A stretch of DNA of 64,000 bases from an uncultured Campylobacter sp. (GTDB taxonomy: Bacteria; Campylobacterota; Campylobacteria; Campylobacterales; Campylobacteraceae), in contig NZ_CALLWC010000044.1 of assembly GCF_938015785.1 (NCBI RefSeq), forward strand, positions 1-64,000, given 5' to 3'. The notes below the pieces were generated by a model, which had not been told where the DNA came from, did not search any database, and saw only the letters and a program-made list of their open reading frames with translations. This document shows positions 58,539 through 64,000 of this stretch, one piece after another. Position numbers and translations under genes: made by a program. How positions within the stretch are numbered: position 1 is the first letter of the stretch; each line of letters begins with the position of its first letter.

Positions 58539-59809
58539 TTTGCGTAGTAGCTCATCGTCGTAGCGCCGAATTTACGCGATTTAAGCAGCACGAAATCGCC
58601 GATTTTAAGCGGCAACCCAAGCTCGCTCATATGCTCGATCGCGATTAGCAGCTCGAACTGCGCGGAGCCTAGGCGCGCTATCAGCGCCAGCATCCGCTCA
58701 TAAATCCCGCCAAAGCCCTGTCTGATCGCAAACGGCGGGTCCAGATAGACAAACACTCTGCGCGCAGGATCGAAGACGGAATTTTCTATGGAATTCGCAG
58801 TAGAATTTTTTCTTGAATCATAGATGAAATTTGCGTTTGAATGTAAATTTTCTCCGTAGCTAGCGTTAAAATTCTCGCCTAAATTTAAGATTTCTTTCTC
58901 TTCGCAGCTCACGTCTAAGCCCACACCGCGATTTGTGTCAAAATTAGAGCTCTCGCTGCATTTTGAGCTTAAATTTACGCTACGATTAGCGGTTTCGGCG
59001 TCGCTAGCGTCGTATTTTGAAGCGGAGCTAGCGTCAAACTTTTTGCTAAAGCTCGCAGCGTCCGTGGCTAGCGAATTCACACAGTATTTTATACTAGAAG
59101 CGCTCGCATAATCGCCAATCTGGGCACAATCGTCAAAGCTCTCCGCGCCTGCGCAATCACCATTTGCGCCGCTCTGCGCGCCATTTTGCGCTCTGTCAGA
59201 CATACTGCTTCGCGTGCCGCATTTAGCCAAATTTTTTACGCCGCTTTGCGTGTCGCTTTCCGCTCCGATGCCTTGCGCGGCGCGGTATCCGTTCTCGCCC
59301 TGCTCTACGCTACTAAAGCTTTTGCGGCAGCTCTCTTTTTCGCTGCCTAAATTTTCATAGCAGGCGACGTCGTTGGCATGGTTTTTGAAATTTTTGCCGC
59401 TTAAATTTGGCGAATTCGCGTCCGAGCGTCCGTTTATATCCGCTTGCAGCTCATGCAAAATTTCGGGCAGTCGCTCGAAACAATCACCCAAAATCGCGTT
59501 TGCGCCGAGCCCGAAAAGCTTAAAATTTTTCCGCATTATTTTATGCGCGGCGACGTTCTTTTCGATCGCATAAACGTTTTTTGCGCCGTTGCTTAGCGCT
59601 TCAAGCGCCATCGCGCCGCTGCCGCCGAAGCACTCGATAAACACCGCGTCGCGCAACTCCGCCCGCCACGTATCAAAAAATGAGCCCTTTACGATGCTTT
59701 TTGTGCTGCGCGTACTCGAAAGCGCGGGCAGAGCGAGCTTTTTGCCCCTATAAATGCCGCTTGAAATTTGCGTAAAGAGCGTGCCGTCAGGTTTGGAAAA
59801 TTTAGCCAT
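58535..59809 (-). CDS. rsmD: 16S rRNA (guanine966-N2)-methyltransferase with about 224-residue insertion
   Basis: 424 residues against about 190 for the family. Residues 1-124 are the normal N-terminal part (IYRGKKLALP, STKSIVKGSFFDTW, FIECFGGSGAMALEAL) and residues from about 349 the normal C-terminal part with the catalytic DPPF (357-360). Between them lies a hydrophilic Ser/Asn/Asp/Ala-rich insertion (about 125-348). Its DNA (58760-59440) has many GAATTT/AAATTT words at its left end. Both catalytic halves are intact and in frame, so the enzyme may work with a large exposed loop. Overlaps neighbours on both sides. Confidence 0.9.
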   Translation of the reverse strand: MAKFSKPDGTLFTQISSGIYRGKKLALPALSSTRSTKSIVKGSFFDTWRAELRDAVFIECFGGSGAMALEALSNGAKNVYAIEKNVAAHKIMRKNFKLFGLGANAILGDCFERLPEILHELQADINGRSDANSPNLSGKNFKNHANDVACYENLGSEKESCRKSFSSVEQGENGYRAAQGIGAESDTQSGVKNLAKCGTRSSMSDRAQNGAQSGANGDCAGAESFDDCAQIGDYASASSIKYCVNSLATDAASFSKKFDASSASKYDASDAETANRSVNLSSKCSESSNFDTNRGVGLDVSCEEKEILNLGENFNASYGENLHSNANFIYDSRKNSTANSIENSVFDPARRVFVYLDPPFAIRQGFGGIYERMLALIARLGSAQFELLIAIEHMSELGLPLKIGDFVLLKSRKFGATTMSYYAK

Positions 59810-60131
59810 TTTGCCTTCTTAAAATTTCGATGATTTTTACCTTAAACTCATCAAATAGTGCGCAAATTTCCTCTTCCGCCGCATCGTATCCGCTAAAATC
59901 CCGCTTTAGCGAGCCTTGGAAATCCTCCAGCTTCGATAGCAAAGTATTCTTTGAAAACGGTAGCGTCAAATCACCGCCCTCGCCGATCAAAAATAGCGGT
60001 TTTACCGAGCTTTGTGGCTCATCGCTTATCACAAAGTCGCAATCCTGCGCACTTGTAGCGCGATCCTTCAAAAACAGCTCCAGCGTCTTTTGCAAAATTT
60101 CGCAGTCGCAATCGATAAAAGCTTTCATCAA
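59802..60131 (-). CDS. Small protein of unknown function between rsmD and midA-like genes
   Basis: 109 residues, acidic, no signal or membrane segment. Begins FIDCDCEILQKTLELFL, with central FVISDE and LFLIGEGGDLTLPFSK, and ends in a helix (CALFDEFKVKIIEILRRQ). I do not recognise a family, though similar small genes occur beside rsmD in campylobacters as far as I remember. Overlaps the genes before (4 bp) and after (8 bp), so it is certainly translated with them. Confidence 0.75.
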   Translation of the reverse strand: MMKAFIDCDCEILQKTLELFLKDRATSAQDCDFVISDEPQSSVKPLFLIGEGGDLTLPFSKNTLLSKLEDFQGSLKRDFSGYDAAEEEICALFDEFKVKIIEILRRQNG

Positions 60132-61225
60132 AGCTCCTTTTTAAATTTTATCATCTTAAACTTTTCGCCAAACTCAGCGCGCAAGTGATTAAACTGCAAA
60201 AGCGCGTTGCGATAGCCCTTCTCGCCGCTTTTTTGCATAAAAAGCTCTAAAAGCTGGACCGCGCCGAAGTCTATCAGAGCCGCGATCTGTCTTTTAAAAT
60301 CCGCCGTCACGGCACCCGCGTCCTCAAACGCAGCACGCAAAATTTCAAAATTTACGTCGTAAGTAAGATCGCTCTTGCCGTAAAAATCGCTCAAGTTTTG
60401 CACCTCAAAGAAGCTGAAAACCTCGTGGTTTCGGTAAATCCGCAGGCTAAAATCGCCGCTAGCGCCCATCTGTCCGTAATCAAAGGCTATGAAATAAAAC
60501 CGCTGCGCGCTAGCGCAAATTTCGCGCGCGAAGCGAAAATATCCGACCGGGATTTCGCCGCGCGAGATACCAAATCTGCGCTCGAGGGTCAAAATTTCAC
60601 ATTCTTTTATGGGGGCAAATTTTGCCGCGCCGCTTTCGATAAAAAGCATATTTTCGCCGTCCACCGCCTCGCATTTAAAGGCGTCGAAAAGCTCGTTTGC
60701 CACAAAGATCGCATCTTTAAATTTCGCCTCGTGTACGCTTGCAAAGTGCTTTAGCGCGATATCGTCGCCGAAGCTCTGCGCAAAGCTCGCCCGCTGTAGC
60801 TCGCGCAGGCGCTCGTGCGGCTCGATAATCGCAAAGCTAAATTTATCAAGCGCCGCCGCGCCGCCCAGCGTAAAGATAGCTTGCGCTATGTCGCAAAGCA
60901 GCCGTCCGTCGTGCGAGCCGATCTCTACGATAGCTATTTTAACGCTATTTTGCGATTTTTCTGCAAGCGCGACATCTAAATTTAATTTGCCAGGATTAGC
61001 CACAAGGTTTTGCCGCGATACGCCCGAGCTTGCCACCGCATCTAAGCTTAACGCTTGCGTCGCACCAAAATCCGCGCTTAGGCGCAAAATTTCGCGCGCG
61101 ATGCAGATACCGAAGAAGCTCCCTACGCTTACGGCAGTGTAAAAATCACCGCTCTTGCCGATTTTGGCGGCATTTGCGTAGTAGCTCTCGTTTAGCCAGC
61201 CCTCAAAAAAATCGCTAAATTTCAC
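60128..61225 (-). CDS. MidA/NDUFAF7-type SAM-dependent methyltransferase
   Basis: 365 residues. Typical opening of the family (PF02636 type): SGDFYTAVSVGSFFG (25-39), then IVEIGSHDGRLLCDIA (about 99-114), FAIIEPHERLRELQ and VANELFDAFKCEAV. Residues about 51-93 are a low-complexity insertion relative to the family, separating the first helix from the SAM-binding motif. Human NDUFAF7 methylates an arginine of complex I; bacterial targets are unproven. Overlaps argD by 4 bp. Confidence 0.85.
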   Translation of the reverse strand: MKFSDFFEGWLNESYYANAAKIGKSGDFYTAVSVGSFFGICIAREILRLSADFGATQALSLDAVASSGVSRQNLVANPGKLNLDVALAEKSQNSVKIAIVEIGSHDGRLLCDIAQAIFTLGGAAALDKFSFAIIEPHERLRELQRASFAQSFGDDIALKHFASVHEAKFKDAIFVANELFDAFKCEAVDGENMLFIESGAAKFAPIKECEILTLERRFGISRGEIPVGYFRFAREICASAQRFYFIAFDYGQMGASGDFSLRIYRNHEVFSFFEVQNLSDFYGKSDLTYDVNFEILRAAFEDAGAVTADFKRQIAALIDFGAVQLLELFMQKSGEKGYRNALLQFNHLRAEFGEKFKMIKFKKEL

Positions 61226-62391
61226 GCCCGCACTATCTCGTCCAGGCTCTTGCGTAGGCGCGCAAAGCCCTCTTTGATCTCCGGTTTTTTGATATTTAGC
61301 GCAGGCAAAAATCTAAGGGTGCGCTTGCCGGATTTTAGGATCAAAAGTCCGTTTTGCAGGGCTTTGTTAAAGATTTCGCCCAGATTTTTTTCATCGCGCA
61401 GCACGAGGCCTTGCATCAGACCGAGCCCCACGCGCTTTTCGATCAGGCTAGGATAGTCTGCGGCGAGCTGGTCTAGTTTTTTGATAAATCTTTTTATAGT
61501 CTTATCAAGCTTGCCGCTCGCTTTTAAAAACTCTAGCTGCGAAAGCACCGCAAGCGCCGTAGAGGTCGCCAAAAAGTTACCGCCGAAGGTGCTGCCGTGC
61601 TCGCCCGGAGCGAAAATGTTTTGCTGCGCCACGCACGCGCCGATCGGCACGCCGCCCGCAAGACCTTTGGCAAAGGTGATGATGTCGGGGCGGATGCCGT
61701 AAATTTGCGACGTTGCAAACTCGCCCGTGCGATATACGCCGCACTGCACCTCGTCGGTGATCAAAAGCAGCTTTTTCTCTTTCAAAACAGCCGCCAGCCT
61801 TTGCACGCTAGCCTTATCCAGAGGTTTAATGCCGCCCTCGCCCTGAACGAGCTCGATCATCACGGCGACGCTATTTTCATCGATATGCGCGATGATCTCT
61901 TCGATATCGTCGAAAAATTTAAACCCGGGCATATAGGGCGCAAAAATTTCCGGATGAAATTTCTCCTGCCCCGTAGCTTGCAATGTCGCTAGCGTGCGGC
62001 CATGGAAAGAATTTCGCAGAGTTAGAATTTCAAATTTTTTATTAGGGAAGTTTACGGTGCCGTATTTGCGCGCCATTTTGATCGCAGCTTCGTTAGCCTC
62101 CGCGCCCGAGTTACAAAACACCGCGTATGTGCGATATCCCAAAAGCTCGCTAATCTTTTGAGCCAGGGCTTCTTGAGGCAGAATTCTATAGATATTCGAG
62201 CCGTGGATGATCTGCGCGGCTTGCGTGCCGATCGCTTCCAGCACGATCTCGTTTGCGTGCCCCAGGCAGTTTACGCCGATGCCTGCGCCGAAATCCACGT
62301 AGTCCTTGCCCGCTTCATCATAGACTATCGAGCCCTCGCCTCTTACTAGCGCTACGTTTACGCGCGCGAAATTATCCATCAAATAGTTCAT
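61222..62391 (-). CDS. argD: Acetylornithine aminotransferase
   Basis: 389 residues, class III PLP aminotransferase. PLP lysine in ITFAKGLAGGVPIGA (about 236-250), FCNSGAEANEAAIKMAR (about 92-108), SFHGRTLATL and LLITDEVQCGVYRTG. Acts in arginine synthesis and probably also in lysine/diaminopimelate synthesis, as in E. coli. Overlaps the upstream TRIC gene and downstream MidA-type gene by 4 bp each. argB is elsewhere in the window. Confidence 0.94.
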   Translation of the reverse strand: MNYLMDNFARVNVALVRGEGSIVYDEAGKDYVDFGAGIGVNCLGHANEIVLEAIGTQAAQIIHGSNIYRILPQEALAQKISELLGYRTYAVFCNSGAEANEAAIKMARKYGTVNFPNKKFEILTLRNSFHGRTLATLQATGQEKFHPEIFAPYMPGFKFFDDIEEIIAHIDENSVAVMIELVQGEGGIKPLDKASVQRLAAVLKEKKLLLITDEVQCGVYRTGEFATSQIYGIRPDIITFAKGLAGGVPIGACVAQQNIFAPGEHGSTFGGNFLATSTALAVLSQLEFLKASGKLDKTIKRFIKKLDQLAADYPSLIEKRVGLGLMQGLVLRDEKNLGEIFNKALQNGLLILKSGKRTLRFLPALNIKKPEIKEGFARLRKSLDEIVRA

Positions 62392-63005
62392 TTTTTATAC
62401 TCCACTTTAGGCAGATGCCAAGATTTGTAATAAGCCACCATGCGAAACGCAACCCCTAAAACCAGCAAAATAAGCACCGAAACTACACCGCTAAGCCCCA
62501 ATCCATCAAGCACGAAATATATCAAGCCCACGCCCATACTTATCGTACCGTAAAGCCCCGTATGCAAAAACCACGGCACTTCATTCAGCAGCACGTCGCG
62601 CAAGATGCCGCCGCCCACGCCGTTGCAAAATGCGATTAGCACCACGCCAAAAACGTTGTGATTGTAGCTTAGCGCGACCATCGCTCCCACGATCGAAAAG
62701 CTTACGACGTCGATCGCATCGGTTAGAATAAATAAAAATTTACCCTCTAAATCGCGGTTTTCGTAAAGTTTGGCAAAAATGGCTACGGCGCTTACCGCAA
62801 GCACTATGGTTACGGGCGCATAGTGCGTAAACGAGTAGATTTCGCGGCTTACTAAGGTATCGCGCATGATCCCGCCGCCAAGCGCTGTCAAAAACGCCGC
62901 GATAAAGATCCCAAGCCAATCGCAACCCTTCTTTACGCCGAATAAAAACCCGCTAAGCGCCGCCGAAGCGATGCCTACGCACTCTGTAAGCTCTAAAATA
63001 CTCAT
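62388..63005 (-). CDS. TRIC-family (YadS/UPF0126) cation channel
   Basis: 205 residues, seven membrane segments built as two repeats, each with the GGGxxRD motif (GGGIMRDTL at about 43-51 and GGGILRDVL at about 132-140). Prokaryotic TRIC homologues are trimeric K+ channels. First gene of the minus-strand run that continues through argD to the TIGR02757 gene. Confidence 0.9.
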   Translation of the reverse strand: MSILELTECVGIASAALSGFLFGVKKGCDWLGIFIAAFLTALGGGIMRDTLVSREIYSFTHYAPVTIVLAVSAVAIFAKLYENRDLEGKFLFILTDAIDVVSFSIVGAMVALSYNHNVFGVVLIAFCNGVGGGILRDVLLNEVPWFLHTGLYGTISMGVGLIYFVLDGLGLSGVVSVLILLVLGVAFRMVAYYKSWHLPKVEYKK

Positions 63006-63554
63006 ATCACAACCCGCTAAAATCCTTTTAAAAACGCATTTTACAACAACTAAATATAAATTTCGGTAAAGCGCGACGGGCTGGATAAATTTAGGCGCGG
63101 CGGATAAAATTTGAGCGCGGTGAATTGAAATCTACGCAGCAGAATTTTGTTAGGCAGGATTTTATGCGGCAGAATTTTGCGCGGCTAAAATACGGCGTCG
63201 TCAGGGCGTAAATATAAAATTTAGACTTGAAATTTATAAACGGCTGCGGAGATAAAATTTCACAGAATTTTATCGCGACTAAAACATACGGCGTTGCGGC
63301 CTAGCGCAAATTTTAGTTTAAAATTTTCAGCACCTTCGCGCTAGAAAGAATTTAACGCTACAAAATTGGCTCTATATTTACACTAACGGTGCGCAAATTT
63401 TAATTTGAAATTGCGCCCTATTTTTGGCGCCGTGTTTTGCCGCTATAAAATTTCATACGATTTTACGGAGACCGAGCCCGCGCGGAATTCTACGTAAAAT
63501 TTTAAAATTCAGCGGTCGAATTTTGCGTGAAATTTTACGCCGAGCTCCGCTATA
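63006..63554. other. Gene-free spacer saturated with RAATTY words
   Basis: 549 bp with no gene. By eye I count 19 AAATTT/GAATTT/AAATTC/GAATTC hexamers, about one per 29 bp. Confidence 0.65.
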
Positions 63555-64000
63555 TTAGCGCAGCCTCTCTTTTAAAATCTTCCAAGTCCCGGGCATTGCC
63601 AGCAGTCCATTATGCCGCGCGTCTGGTATTTCATAAAATAGATCGCCCGCCTTAAGAGATCCAGCAAGATCGTTTGAGTGCTGCACGGGTATCAGCTCGT
63701 CGGCGGCTCCGTGGATGAGCGTGATCTGAGTGCCGCGTGCCGCTCGCAAAAATTCCGCAGTCGGAATCTTATAGCGGATCAAAAATTTCGGCACAAAGGG
63801 AATTTTTTCGTGCGCAAGCCGTTCGAAGCTAAAATATGGCGCGAGCAAAATCAACCGCGCAGCATCCCACTTCGCAGCCTGCTGTGCCGCGATGCCGCTT
63901 CCGATCGAGTAGCCGATCATCGCGAGCTTTCTTGGCGGATGCTGCGCTAAAACGTAGCGGCTCATCGCATCGGCGCTCGCAAAAAGCTGCTGCTGCGATG
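63555..64000 (-). CDS. Alpha/beta hydrolase, 5' end outside the window
   Basis: Frame open from the right edge to 63555; about 147 residues visible. An internal ATG at 63965 is probably not the start because the frame continues upstream (QQQLFASADA). Nucleophile elbow GYSIGSG, then ILLAPYFSF, IHGAADELIP with the catalytic aspartate and a histidine in DARHNGL. Similar to YfhR/BEM46-type serine hydrolases. Substrate unknown. Confidence 0.85.
   Translation of the reverse strand, partial: SQQQLFASADAMSRYVLAQHPPRKLAMIGYSIGSGIAAQQAAKWDAARLILLAPYFSFERLAHEKIPFVPKFLIRYKIPTAEFLRAARGTQITLIHGAADELIPVQHSNDLAGSLKAGDLFYEIPDARHNGLLAMPGTWKILKERLR

Overview
The window comes from a Campylobacter (Campylobacterota). 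Three things suggest this. First, blocks of genes keep the order I remember from C. jejuni: nth / peb4-fba-membrane protein-OmpA protein (Cj0595-Cj0599 region), MBL hydrolase / nadE-lpxK-thrC-kdsB (Cj0809-Cj0813), and ligA-tlyA-ribF-cmoA (Cj0586-Cj0590). Second, promoters are of the Campylobacter type, with a TATAAT -10 box and T-rich upstream DNA but no clear -35. Third, AAATTTTA-like words are extremely frequent. The fairly GC-rich coding DNA, a formate hydrogenlyase and long non-coding spacers fit one of the GC-richer oral species such as C. gracilis, but the species is an inference.

Layout. 1-8.6 kb: tail of a Sel1-repeat protein, an orphan ZorA/ZorB-like (MotA/MotB-like) pair, fba, peb4, nth, an exported protein of unknown function, a structured spacer and pepD. 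8.8-12.5 kb: a MerP/MerT-like metal pair and two transglutaminase-like paralogues, one with a Tat signal. 12.5-26.7 kb: cmoB, an MBL hydrolase, then a tightly packed biosynthetic run (nadE, a DegT-like protein, lpxK, argB, thrC, kdsB, ligA, tlyA, a lipocalin, ribF). 27.6-33.1 kb: cmoA, rpsO, an Rrf2 regulator with a DHH phosphoesterase, and an orphan TRAP binding protein. 34-47.2 kb: a formate hydrogenlyase locus. It holds a selenocysteine-containing fdhF, transcribed divergently from hyfABCEFGHI-hycH-hycI-focA. Together these would import formate, oxidise it, pass electrons through Fe-S subunits to a group 4 [NiFe] hydrogenase, release H2 and possibly pump ions; the large-subunit maturation protease is in the operon. 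47.6-57.2 kb: a Crp/Fnr regulator, an LCM-type methyltransferase, an alanine/glycine:cation symporter, a MOSC protein, a frameshifted DUF6892 gene beside a SUKH protein, RidA and a TSUP exporter. 57.7-63 kb: six overlapping minus-strand genes (TRIC channel, argD, MidA-type methyltransferase, a small protein, rsmD, TIGR02757 protein). The window ends inside an alpha/beta hydrolase.

Two window-wide signals stand out. The hexamer class RAATTY (AAATTT, GAATTT, AAATTC, GAATTC) is greatly over-represented in spacers; in C. jejuni this is the motif methylated by CtsM and needed for DNA uptake. It also lies in the stems of inverted repeats at gene ends, much as uptake sequences double as terminators in Neisseria and Haemophilus. 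Separately, many housekeeping enzymes (ThrC, LpxK, TlyA, RibF, RsmD, a MidA-type protein) and a SUKH protein carry long in-frame low-complexity insertions between otherwise normal domains. Most, but not all, of these insertions are RAATTY-rich. The formate hydrogenlyase operon lacks both features.
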